A stretch of 64,000 bases of DNA from Coprinellus micaceus. Taxonomy: Eukaryota; Basidiomycota; Agaricomycetes; Agaricales; Psathyrellaceae. Positions 21,744 to 32,919 of this stretch are shown here, piece after piece; the stretch's first letter is position 1, and every line of letters begins with the position of its first letter. The stretch is from assembly GCA_951394405.1 (NCBI GenBank), contig OX596345.1, positions 806,001 to 870,000 of the forward strand. The letters are read 5' to 3'. The position numbers and the translations under genes are program-made. The notes below the pieces were generated by a model. The model saw nothing but the letters and a program-made list of their open reading frames with translations, searched no databases and had not been told where the DNA came from.

Positions 21744-23511
21744 ATGCTGTCCCACAGGATTATCGCCATTGCTCGCGGACGTGCGCTCTGGCAGGGTGCT
21801 GCTGCCGCCCGGGGATGGTAGGGAACCACCGCTTGTTGGGTTTTAAGGGAGAGAGAGGAGGCTCATCTGAAGCGTAGGAACGTTGCACGAAGCCATGCAC
21901 TCAAGTCGCAGTTCCACACCTCTCGGCTCTTGCAAGGTCAGGATAACACTCCAAAGGGAGTAGCAATTGGAGTGCTGAAATGAACGAATGTAAATCTGCC
22001 TTTTCAGCCGAGACCGTCAAAGTCCCTCAAATGGCCGAATCTATCAGCGAGGGCACACTCAAGTCATGGTCAAAGAAGGAGGGAGACACCGTGCAGGTCG
22101 ATGAGGAGGTCGCTACTATCGAGACTGACAAGGTGCGTTTGCGGTCAACGTGGTTCCGCCCGAATTCCGGGCTAATGAGGTCTTTATTGAACGCGGGCTG
22201 TCAATGTAGATCGACGTCCAAGTCAACGCTCCCAAATCCGGAACCATCGTGAAGCTCCTCGCCAATGAGGAAGATACCGTCACCGTTGGGCAGGGCCTTT
22301 TTGTCATCGAAGAAGGCGAGGTCAGCAGCGAAGGTATGTTTTCTGAACCAACCTTGGTTCTCAACATAACCCTAACCTATCTTCAACCTCGTTTCTCGAC
22401 ATCCAGCCCCCGCCGCACCCAAGGAAACCCCCGCTGGTGAGACGAAAGACGCGTCCGAGCCCAAAGACCAACAGGTCGACAAGAAGCTCCCACAAGAGTC
22501 CGCTCCGGCACCCTCGGACAAGGTCCAACCCACCGCCGAGACGGCACGGAAACCTAGAGATGAGCCCAAACCCAAAGAGTCGAAATCTGCCTCCAAGGAA
22601 TCCAAGGCTCCTACTGCTCCCAGACCCGCCGCTGGAGCTCGCACGGAGACTAGGGTGCGTTTGAACTCGTCCCCTCTACAAAATCGTGGGCTTTGCTAAC
22701 GTGCTCACTCAAAATAGATCAAGATGTCCCGCATGCGCCTGCGCATCGCCGAGCGTCTTAAGGAGTCCCAGAACGCCGCTGCCTCCCTGACGACCTTCAA
22801 CGAGATCGATATGTCCTCGCTCATGGAGATGCGCAAAAAATACAAGGACCAAGTCCTCAAGGAGCACGATGTGAAGCTCGGGTTCATGTCCGCCTTTGCC
22901 AAGGCGTCTGCGCTCGCGTTGAAGGAGATCCCTGCCGCGAACGCCAGCATCGAGGGCGACGAGATCGTGATGAGGGATTATGTTGATTTGAGCGTGGCGG
23001 TTGCGACGCCCAAGGGGTTGGTTACCCCCGTTGTGAGGAATGCGGAGGGGATGAACTTTATTGATATCGAGAAGGAGATCGCGGCGCTTGGGAAGAAGGT
23101 GGGGAACCATTTTTGAACATAGATCGGGGTGTTGGACTGACAAACGCATCGTTATAGGCCCGCGATGGCAAGCTCACCCTTGAGGACATGGCCGGCGGCA
23201 CCTTCACCATGTAAGCTTTGATTTCGTCTCCTCCCTTCCTACTCGTACTTACCCTTTGCTACAGCTCCAACGGCGGCGTCTTCGGCTCTCTCTACGGCAC
23301 GCCCATCATCAACCTCCCGCAAGCCGCCGTGCTCGGTATGCACGCCATCAAGGAGAAGCCCGTCGTCGTCAACGGGCAGATCGTCATCCGCCCTATTATG
23401 GTCATCGCGCTCACCTACGACCATAGGCTCCTCGATGGAAGGGAGGCTGTGACCTTCCTTGTGAGAGTGAAGGAGTATATTGAGGACCCGAGGAAGATGC
23501 TCTTGGCTTAA
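21744..23511 (+). CDS. KGD2: Dihydrolipoamide succinyltransferase (E2 of 2-oxoglutarate dehydrogenase), mitochondrial, 436 aa
   Basis: Exons 21744-21817, 21878-21936, 22008-22132, 22210-22333, 22407-22654, 22718-23098, 23158-23210 and 23265-23511 (1,311 nt). A basic N-terminus ([13 protein letters not shown]...FHTSRLLQ, residues 1-44) is a mitochondrial targeting sequence. Residues 45-120 are the lipoyl domain, with the lipoylated lysine at about K86 in the TDK turn. A Pro/Lys/Glu linker follows. Residues about 205-436 are the acyltransferase core, with the catalytic motif DHRLLDG (H408, D412). As in other eukaryotic E2o proteins, no separate E3-binding domain is evident. The enzyme transfers succinyl from lipoamide to CoA in the TCA cycle. 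Exon 1 and the targeting sequence are missed if only long frames are read. Confidence 0.95.
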
Positions 23512-24274
23512 ATGAGCGCTCGAGTGGGTGGGCCTGGTTTACTGTAACGGAGGTTGGGTGAAGGGAGTGGGAGAATATGAGAGATCCATGTAGAAGGAGT
23601 GGGGGATTGTTTGTATACGACGAACGCTTAGTAACGTACCTAGCACTAATATTTCAGTTTTTTTCTCTCTTCTCCTTTCACCGTTGTTTGTCTTTCCAAT
23701 GCTCAGCCGTCTACCCACCACACAGCTTGAGCACTACTCTGTTCAGCGCGGTTCACATTGTCCTTAAGCTCCGCCCCAGTGCCCACCTCATGCCCGCACG
23801 GGGCTGGGTGAAGGCACACCGCGTCTGGCTCGGTACGAGCGGGGATGGGCGACTCGTGGGAAATATGGGCGGTACACCCGAACCATGCCAACGCCTGCCT
23901 AACCTCTCAGGCTCGAGCTTGAACCACCCCTCCCAGTTCCTCTACCACATGTCTTCATAGACTGCAGAGAAACCCGTTTACCGAGGTATGAAGTCTACCC
24001 CCGAGTTAGATTGAATGAGGTTTTGATAAACTCATTCCGCGCCGCTGGCGATGCGTGCCCGAGGACACTCCCTCTCGAGTCCCCAGGGTCTCTTAGCTAT
24101 CCCGTTTTCCGCTGTTGTGGAGCCGATCTCTCGTCCTTTGATTTACACGCCTCGTCTCTCCGCGCAAAGCTTTCCTCAGACCTGCTGACATGACTCGGCG
24201 GCTGGCATTGAACCTTGCTGCCCTACATAACCACACCAGCAATCCCCTCGACTGACCCTCCTTTAATACCGACC
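23512..24274. other. Intergenic
   Basis: A 127-codon frame at 23577-23960 has no domain and overlaps the 3' flank of the E2 gene. No gene or repeat supported. Confidence 0.5.
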
Positions 24275-25580
24275 ATGCCATCGCTCTTGGCTTACCTTTC
24301 CTTACTGGGGTTGACCTTTGCCTCTCTCTGCGTCGACGCCGTCAAGGTACCCCCTGGGCAGGTACCCGGACTCACTACGCACTCATTCGTACCGACTTCC
24401 CGAGATATTAAGGCTGGGTGCGTACCAAACGCAGCACACGCGATACTCTTTTCTGACTAGGACTATCGTCTAGTCGTTGCACGGAACTCGACCCCTCCAC
24501 AATCGAAAAATTCGAACGACAATTCACGGTTGACAAACAAGGCCTCGCCAGCGGGCTCTCTTCAGTACTCAAGCACCACCGGCGTTCGAGAGGGGATGAC
24601 CGGTTCACGCCCATATCAAGTGGGGTGCTGAGCACGAGGCAGAGTCTGGAAGAACCCATCGACGTATACGTCCATGTTATCTCTGCTGATTCGAGCATCG
24701 CGAATGGGAACGCGCCGTGAGTGGATTCGCTAGTGCTGGAATGAACGACGGCTCACTAACGCATACCTCAGATTGGCGCAGGTCCGCGAACAAATGGATG
24801 TGTTGAACAATGCATTTTCGACGCCTGCGGGAAAGCCCTTCCTTAGCTTCAACCTCGCGGGGGTGGATAGGACGGTCAACGCGGACTGGTTCCATAATGG
24901 CGGCCCTGACACGTAGGTCTTCTCCCTAAGTCTTTGCGCGCTCTTGTATACTTACCCGAGACTCCAGGGCACAACAAAACGCTATGAAAGCCGCCCTTCG
25001 AAAGGGAGGAAGGGCCGACTTGAACATCTACACCGTCAAGTACGCTCCCCCGCCCCTCTCGTCTCTTTCTAAGCCTAACCTCTTATTCCTAGCTTCGAAG
25101 GCGAGTGGGCAGGCCTTCTCGGATACAGCACCTTCCCCCAATCGTACAACGACGCACCTCTAGACGATGGGGTCGTCATCCTCTTCTCCACCCTCCCTGG
25201 AGGAACCACCACGAACTACAACGGGGGCAACACGGCCGTCCATGAAACGGGACATTGGGTCGGCCTGTACCACACGTTCCAGGGCAGCTGTATTGGCCCA
25301 GGAGATTTTGTGGAGGATACGATGCCTGAGGGTATTCCGAGCCAGGGGTGCATGGAGGGGCGGGCGACATGCCCGCTTGCTGATGCGGCACAGGGAGAGG
25401 TGGACCCGATACGTGAGTGTCCTGGTCATTTCTTAGGAAATGGGAGGAGCCTGACGTCTCTCGACTGCAGATAATTATATGGACTATAGCACGGATGCTT
25501 GCATGACCGAGTTCACCGCTGGGCAGATGGACAGGGCGAGGCAACAGTTGATACACTATCGCGGGATCGAATTCCACTAG
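24275..25580 (+). CDS. Secreted M43-type metalloprotease (pappalysin-like), 342 aa, six exons
   Basis: Exons 24275-24417, 24474-24716, 24772-24912, 24968-25039, 25093-25412 and 25471-25580 (1,029 nt). A signal peptide ends near residue 22 ([10 protein letters not shown]). The zinc-binding motif [11 protein letters not shown] starts at H250 (ligands H250, H254 and H260, catalytic E251), and the Met-turn appears as NYMDYS. Both are diagnostic of metzincin family M43B, fungal extracellular proteases related to MEP1. Cysteines before and after the active site fit the usual disulphides. A propeptide probably covers residues about 23-80. For intron 1, the nearer AG at 24460 would read into a stop, so the acceptor is at 24473. 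It likely degrades extracellular protein. Confidence 0.93.
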
Positions 25581-26448
25581 GTCACTCGCTGACCTCCGGA
25601 GGGCTAATAATGGGCGGCTCGGTCCGCCACGCGCTCACGTACCGAGACACCACCTGATATCAGTTCCAAGTCGTGTAGACCTGTACAATTTACCTAGTAC
25701 CTCTTAAATAATGGGAGTAGCGTTTGAACCCAGTTTTTGGAGGGATGATGCCGGAGTTGTGCAGTCTAGAGGCATCGATCGGCACATGCCTTACTTTCTC
25801 CCTTCATTGCGGCAAATTCAGGGTAGATTGGGCGCTTGGTTCAAGCTCGGTGTATTGCTTTGTGGGTCCACAAAAATCGGGTCGCAAACGATGATGCGAT
25901 CAAATTCTTCTTCTCCTCGAATTCCCTGTCGCTCAGCTTCCATGCCACCCAGTGGCCACAAAACCTTTTAACGAGCACCTGCCTTATGACAATTGGTGCA
26001 CATTTCCCCGTAGTCGCCGCTCTCCAGCATGCTGCACTCCTAGTTTAATCTCATTGTGAGCGAGTGTCCCTGACAATTGTCAAGGGGCTTTGAACTAGCA
26101 TGGGCACGCGTTCCGAGCTAAGCCGTTTGAACCTGCGCGATCAATCGATATCGGTACTTCAAAGGTCCAAGAGCCTGCGTTGTCAAGGGTCGGACACGAG
26201 GCGAAGTACGTTCAATGGCCAGGAGACACGCCACATCGGACAGGCATAATAGGGGGGGGGGGGGGGTTTCTCGTTGGCCAGGCTTCTCATATCTCACCTC
26301 TTACCGCGAAGTGTGCCTCTCGTGGACCGCGCTTCCTTCTACCTCTATATTTCTCGTCCAACAGCCAGGTGCGTGACTCTCTTTGACGGCTGACTCGGGT
26401 TATTTTAGGCCGATTCACAGCGCTTACAACTTGACAAAACAGAGTAAG
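25581..26448. other. Intergenic with a 15-base G run
   Basis: No gene supported. A homopolymer of 15 G lies at 26252-26266, about 180 bp upstream of the ATG at 26449. It could form a quadruplex or reflect an assembly artefact. Confidence 0.5.
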
Positions 26449-28477
26449 ATGGCCCAGGGTTATGTACGCAATACGCTCTCCTATGGACTGGGTATCCCAT
26501 GCTCAAACACCCACGTTGCAAATGGTATTTCTTGTGGAGATATCGGGACGTTCACGCAGGATTCTGGCTTCAAGAAGCTATGGAATTTGTGGGACATGGA
26601 CGACAGCTCTAAAGCTGCACTGGGGAAGCATCTGACAACCAACCCCGGGGGTGAAGCATTGTGGCCACACCGTATGTTGGAGGCCGACCGTGGGATCCGT
26701 ACGTGGGAGCTAGGGGAGGCTCTCACCTTCAACGCGAACGCAGAATACACAAAATCCGATTCGAAGTGAGTTATACCTCGTCTGAACCGAGCCACCTGCC
26801 ATGCCAACGCACATATTTTGTTTTGAATAGGGAGTTCCACTCAACCTTCAATACTACGATAACAGCAGAAGAGGGCAGCGTAATCCCGATTATCTCACCC
26901 GTCTACCGCTTCAGCATCACTCAAAAGTCCCAACTGGCGCTGAAACGCTTCATCGTTCGAAACGCCAATGGTCTCTATCAGTGGACGAAGGAACGACACG
27001 GAGAACATCTTGTCGCGGGCACTCCGCTCTATTTTGTCACAGGCTACTACGAAACTTCGGCCTGCGCAATGGCGGGATTCAAATTGAATGAGACTCGCGA
27101 TGTGGTCTCCCTCCACGTAAGGTCCAGCGACAGCAAGGAACGTAACCGAATGGGATCTGTTCAGCTAAAGTTCAGCTGGGGAGAGCGATTCAGGAATTCC
27201 GAGACCAACCACATGGTCTACTGTGGTGACGGAACGATGGACCAGTACCTTTTCCTTCAAGGTTTCTCCTTGCTTCCTCACGAGAGGATATTCAATTACG
27301 ACCGTGAAGCAGTCACTACCGAATCTAGTAGGCCTATAAACAGGGGGCCTGGAAGCCTCTCGACATTGGGCGGGACGGACTTTGATGTCGACGAGAAGCT
27401 TACCTTCAAATCTCGTGTATTGTGGATCCCTTCCGACTCGAAGCATCTAGTTGAGTGTATGAACGTGAGTGCTTCACTCCGCCTCCTGAAATGTTACTCA
27501 CCAGGGGTGATCAGGAGAACAACCCGTCAAACCTCGTGAACCGAATTCTTTTGGACCAGGTAACAAACTAGCTATCGCGAATTTGTGTAAGATACTAGCT
27601 CTAGTCCATCTGGACTATTCACAGACTCCCGCGGCTTTTGCCCTGACGCACGACGATGACTGGAGGTTTGCCCTCAAGGGACATCGCTGGAACGGTAAGA
27701 GATCTGGTCCCTGTCGACTGCTCTGAACCTACCATAATGTTCCAGACCATGGAGTGAAGAAGGTTATGCTTACCTTGGACGAACGGGGCCCTGTCGTGAC
27801 CCAAAATAGTGAGTGTGGTGTCACTTAGTGCGACCAACCAAAAGGCTTGTCTCAATGCTGATCATCATGCATATCTAGACGTCGTCCACTTCGAAGACGG
27901 TTGGATTGATGACCTTAGGGTTTCATCTCATCCCGAGGGCGTGCGGCGGGTCCTCAAGCGCCCGGCTACTGCATCCCCACCCCGAACCAAAGAATGGCAA
28001 CCAGATAGAGACCCAGAAAGGCCCACGAAGAAGCGGCTAAGACTACCGGGTGAACCCCGCCTTTATCCACTGCCTTCCACCGAAACCGAGCTCAAGCTCG
28101 CCCTCAGAATATTCCAAGCCATTACAGGCTCAGCGGTGAGGACTGTACCGTGGCACGTCGCGAAGGAGCGTATCCAGTGCAGTGGTTTTTCCAAAGAAGA
28201 GTTCTTCGTCTACTTGAACCTGTCCAGAGGGAGCATCTGGGGCGTTAAAGACGGGGAACTGTCGCCCGACATGTTGATCTTTGGACTCAGAACTGCTGCC
28301 TTCACAAGAAACGCCGAGCATGGTGTGTGGTCGACCTTGGATACACGTACGTACCTCCTTTCTAGTCTTGATGAAATACCGCTGAGTTGAGTGCCAGCTG
28401 GATCGATGCCCCAGATCGAGGTGCTTCGTTCTGAACCTCCTACAAAGCCCATCGTCCGGTTGACGTTTATTTCGTAG
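26449..28477 (+). CDS. Orphan protein, 558 aa, seven exons
   Basis: Exons 26449-26765, 26831-27464, 27515-27559, 27625-27694, 27746-27808, 27879-28346 and 28398-28477 (1,677 nt). Every junction is GT-AG and phase-consistent. I do not recognise a domain. The N-terminus (YVRNTLSYGLGIPCSNTHV) and the middle (FKSRVLWIPSDSKHLVECMN) look globular and soluble. Residues about 400-440 are a Lys/Arg/Pro-rich linker with a candidate nuclear signal (RPTKKRLRLPG). No signal peptide or membrane helix is seen. The C-terminal part (ELKLALRIFQAITGS) is helical. The accurate splicing argues for a functional gene, probably of a basidiomycete-restricted family. Confidence 0.75.
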
Positions 28478-29219
28478 TTCCCACCGCCCGAATTTATGAC
28501 GCATTTCATTCAGACCCTGTCGGATTAGCCAAAGTTATCGTGTAGCCCCAGTGGGCGCAATCATGTTTTAAATAAGCGCGTAGTGGGGCAGGGTACGTAG
28601 GAACCAGTGAGTACTGAACGAACAACACATTTGCATAAAACGGGAATTAGAAAGTCTGGAACGGCCAACGATGGTGTACAACGTGGCGACCGCTCACAAT
28701 GGGAATCTCGGTTTGGTCCAGTGGTTGGCGATGCGAGTGGGCTGAGGGCGAGGAAACGTGTTTGATTTCTAGAAAATGCAAGTGAGAGGAAAGGTAATGG
28801 CGTGGTCTTTGCGCTGGTAGATGATGCAAGCAATTGAGGAAATGATCTCGAGACGATCATGTCCCGATAAGGCGACAATGACCATGGTTAAGGACGGGAT
28901 GGACGGGGTGCTTGGCTGGGCCGTAAAGAGAGAGCCTATACCGTCGAGCGCGTGCGCAAGAGCGTTGCAAACGAGGCAACCTCGGATTGTTCAGCCCCGA
29001 ACGCTGCCTTGAGCGGAGATCCCAGCTCCTCTGTTGAGTGTACGGTCGTCGTATTGGCGAAAGTGGGATACGAAGTGCCGGATATGGGGACAATGGCGCT
29101 CAGTCGGTGGTCGCTTCCACCCTCAGGGGTAGCTTCTCGGGTTGTAATCTGCCGCGGCCAAGCTACGATGCTTTCAGCCTCCGCCTAATCCGAATGAACA
29201 TAGGCATGCGGGTCAGCGA
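28478..29219. other. Intergenic
   Basis: Lies between the converging ends of the orphan gene and the DUF6534 gene. Only short overlapping frames on both strands; no gene supported. Confidence 0.5.
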
Positions 29220-30718
29220 TCAGCGCCTAGAAGGGTAGGCATGGAGGCTCACGTTCGGATCGATGTCCTTCATGAGCCGTTCCTTGAGCTCACCCCTAAC
29301 ATTGAGCGTATCCATCAGGGTCTAACAAGGAAGAGCAGGTAATTAGCGTCGCGTGCTGTGTGAAGATGAAGTCAACCAACCGTGGTATACGTCCGCCCGA
29401 TAGGGATCATGAACATCGTATAGAAGATGGTATGTGGGCGCACAACTGAGTAGGGGTTTGTTTAGCCAACGAGAACGCGCCAACGGATCTATCGGATGAG
29501 AGGAAGGGTTCACTCACGGAAGGCAACAAGGCCGCAGATCGCCAGCATGGCTGAGAACGCTCCTGTCTGTATGCATCCGCGGATGAGGCGATTGATGACT
29601 CTGTCGGTACGTGCGTAGCCGGTTCGATGGCGGTAGAAGAAGATGCTCATGAAACCTGGCAGCGACGATGAAGTCCAAGTCAGCGGGGCTCTGAGAAGCC
29701 GGAAGTGCGGCTTTGATGCGTACCGGACATGAAGATATCGATACTCATTTGGAAAGCGAGCCATGGGATAAGGAAGGGCTTGAGCGTCTGGGACTCCAAA
29801 TGGGCGCTAAGAACTGTGCATTAGGATCGACGCTCCACGACTATTTTCGGGGACGTACTCTTTCAACATCCACATTCTGCAACGGGGGTCAATAGGCGAG
29901 TGGTCGAGGTAGGTGTGAATCCTTACCGAATACCAAACGCCATCCCAGCGCCAAACTCAGCCAAAGACATTGCTAAGACGCACACAAAAAGAAACCTATC
30001 CTGCAGCATACCAAACATCCTTGCCAAAGAACCCAGGTTGGTGACTAGGCATGACTTCGAGTGACTGATTAGCGCTCACCTCGCTCCAAGAAATGCGTGA
30101 GTTATGCTTGCAGTGACAGCAGTTCCGATGGGTATGAACGCGCAAGGCCATTGCGGGACTACATCGTGTCAATCGCGATAGACGACGGCAAGAAGTCTGG
30201 TTGCACCCACCTCCAAAAATCCTCGGGTTGTCGAAGTTCGCGACACTGAAAACCACGTCAGCAGGGGCGGGTTGTGGGTGCTAAGTGGGAAAGGCGCACA
30301 GGAAGATCCAGCAAAGGTAGACCATGCTGCAAAGGGGGGTCAGTCGTTGTCTTTGGTTCCTCGACGAGGTGATGCTTACAGGACGCTTTGGAAGGTATCC
30401 AATACGAAGAGGAAGAAGACCGTGCCCTTCACGCGCCAGTGGTCGTTGAACTCTGGTACAGGGGATGAATCGACGAGCGATGGGCCAGGCATGTCGATAC
30501 TTACTCTTGTTGTGATAGCGGGTGTACTGGCACGAGAGCACGCCGAAGAGGTAGGTATTCACTGGGGCGTAGCCAACGTGAGGTCAAACGCCTAGTTTCT
30601 GAGAGGGGACGGCGTACAAGTGACACCAACCACCAATGTGCCTATGGAATCTGTGTCAGAGACTGTTCAAGGCGGAGAAAGGATGGCCCATACCGAGAAT
30701 ATCATCGTACTCGCCCAT
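29220..30718 (-). CDS. Seven-transmembrane DUF6534 protein, 272 aa, thirteen exons
   Basis: Minus-strand exons in order: 30694-30718, 30618-30641, 30505-30561, 30380-30452, 30300-30326, 30211-30245, 30080-30158, 29927-30019, 29859-29876, 29724-29806, 29518-29655, 29381-29445 and 29220-29321 (819 nt). The reconstructed protein has the marks of DUF6534 integral membrane proteins: a GTLVVGV first helix, CQYTRYHNK loop, WPCAFIPIGTAVTASITH segment and the RTDRVINRLIRGCIQTG loop before the last helices. Seven hydrophobic segments are visible, and the C-tail (GRTYTTTLMDTLNVR) is typical. Function of the family is unknown; it is strongly expanded in mushrooms. Some exons are only 18-27 nt, so automated predictors may fragment this gene. 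Confidence 0.9.
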
Positions 30719-30865
30719 TGCAGCCCAGCGCGACAGAAAACAGACGAAAGGGAAGAAAGGTAGACACTGACTATACTAGAGAAACGACAAAAGAAAAGAA
30801 CGTAGAGAATTCGGGGATTGGAACGTAAAAGAGGCTCAAAGATCGCAGAGCGCGACCCTGAGTCC

Positions 30866-30872
30866 TTTTATA
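30866..30872 (-). promoter_or_regulatory. TATA box of the DUF6534 gene
   Basis: TATAAAA on the minus strand, about 150 bp upstream of the ATG at 30718. Confidence 0.5.
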
Positions 30873-31317
30873 CCAACGACCATGCATATGCATATGGGCA
30901 TGGCGCCGGTCGCGCTTCGAAATCAACGAAATGAGCGGCAATCCATCTTGCCTAAACCAGCGAAAGGAGGGTCCGTCCAACATTTAGGGAGTTAATTCAG
31001 GTACTGGGTAGCAACTCACACGGCAACGGTTGAGCTCCTTAGCTGAGCTTATGGCTCGACCTTCCGATGGGTCCGTGAGGAGACAGCGTAGTTGGTCTGA
31101 ATGGCGCTCCCCCCATGTGCACAGGGGCCCACCGCCCTCTTAGGGGCCTAAGGTGCGCATATAGTCGCTCGACGCGAAGGCACGACTTCGTACGGAGCCC
31201 TGGAAAGGAAAGGAGGGATTAGACTTCGCTGTCAAGGCCACAAGCACCCCAGCAGGGCATGCATGGTGAAGTCCACTTACGGTCAACGGAAGGTACGCCT
31301 AATCATCGCAGCTCTGA

Positions 31318-31922
31318 TTAGCAGCGACAGCACGCACCATCCTTTCCGTACTTAAGGCCCGATCCCCGAGGCCTTTGTCGTGTCAGAAAACTTGGGCGAT
31401 TTCCCTTAGGAACATCAGAAGAATCGTTGGAGTGGAACGGTGCTGGCGGCGTAAATTCGCAACATTCATCGTTCATCGTTGAGCTTTCTTCGGGTTCGAT
31501 ATCGTCCAGAAGCGCGTAAACCACTTCAAAGGCAAAATCGTAGAGGTACTGAGCGTCGGCATTCACATACCCGGGCCAACCTCGAACTACTCGAATTGAA
31601 AGGACGATGGTGGCGGTTCGGGTTCAAGCGGGATTTGAGTCAATTGATGCGCCTGATGCCATTTTGGTACACTTGTTGGTCCCTGCGTGCGCACCCCCGA
31701 CTGCCCGACACGCAAAAAATCTGGCTCGAAACCCGAACGAAATTCTTGGGAGGTCAGAGCAGTGCTTATCGACATGTGTCTAAGACCATGATGCACCCAC
31801 ATCGCCTCGCCGTCAATATAACGCAAACTAAGGAGATACCCACCGAACGTCTCCGTCGTACCCTTCGAATCCGATAAGAATTCATAGTCGCGAGGCAACA
31901 GATCGGTGGGATATTTGGGGAT
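31318..31922 (-). pseudogene. Possible broken orphan gene
   Basis: On the minus strand the frame 31922 to 31587 begins just after a CAG acceptor and reads IPKYPTDLLPRDYEFLSD, which looks coding. A second frame ending at 31318 (GYVNADAQYLYDFAFEVV, acidic, then Cys-rich end) also looks coding, but no AG acceptor restores it after the TGA in its own frame. The two pieces may be one gene broken by a frameshift. No family recognised. Confidence 0.25.
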
Positions 31923-32173
31923 CTGACGTTACGACGCTGCAGGCCCAGTGGAAAGAGGGACTCGACGAGCAGGCGAATGGGAGTAGTATCAGAATAATAA
32001 TCCGGGGAGCAGTTGCCGGCGAGGACTGACCTTCACTTCATGCTGTCAAAGTCTGGATGTTCGCCCTAGCTCCTCCCAGCCTCACGGGGACCTCATGTCC
32101 GGGTCTCCTCGAGGCTCGAGGCTACGAATAGCTGCTGTTGAACGTGTGTGCCTCCAAGCGGAAGTGAAAAGCC

Positions 32174-32218
32174 AATGTCGAGCGGCACTGATCTCGCCGC
32201 TCAATATCGCTCGACATT
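32174..32218. repeat. Nested inverted repeat
   Basis: AATGTCGAGC (32174-32183) is matched by GCTCGACATT (32209-32218). Inside it, GAGCGGC and GCCGCTC form a second, overlapping stem. Two alternative hairpins are possible. It lies about 700 bp downstream of the WW-like gene that ends at 32920. Confidence 0.7.
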
Positions 32219-32919
32219 AGTCAATTCCACTCCCGTCGTCACCCACACTGCAGTGCGACCTTGGCTTCATCGTTCCTTAATCCTAGCAAAAATGAAAAAC
32301 GAAGTCGTCAGGTAAGTCCAATTGGTGTCGTACAAATACAAAACAGAACGTTACGCGTTACGATATCAATACACATTATCCTTTCCAAAGAGGTCGACAA
32401 TAAAGAAAACCACCCACGGGAAGCTTGGAAGAGGCCCGGGTATAACAAAAACACTCGGGGGTATAATAAGAATACAAGTAAAGGTTCTCGTAAAGTATCT
32501 GCAGTCAGTCTATATGTGGCGTCAGTGAAGTGAGGTAGTCGTAGTCGGGGATATGCAAAGCAAGCAGCTAGTCAACAGTGGGGGGAATTTTCTGACGCCA
32601 AGGCTAGGCATCACGAAACTGCTGTGCACAAAAAGCACGCGGCAAAAGGGGGAGTGGCTGAAGGGTGTAGAGGAAAGAGGTGTGATAATAGGAAATGCGA
32701 CTGCGGCGACAGCATGCCCCGTGGATCCGCCAATCGGGGATGACCACCCGAAAGGAGTTGAGGCAGAGGGCTTCGGAGGAATGGGTGCCCCTCCAGGTCT
32801 TGATCCCTGCCGAAGCAAGTCCCAGGACCTCGCCGGACGCAACCCATTGCCCTTGGCGACGCAGTGGCATGGGAAAGGAGTGAAGAAATAAACGAAACGA
32901 GAGGGATTAAGAGAGAAGA

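Larger units (their letters stand above)
30719..32919. other. Intergenic with coding relics and a nested palindrome
   Basis: Apart from the possible minus-strand relic (31318-31922) and the palindrome at 32174-32218, I see no supported gene. An ATG at 32291 runs into GTAAGT after 20 bases but has no convincing second exon. Confidence 0.45.
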
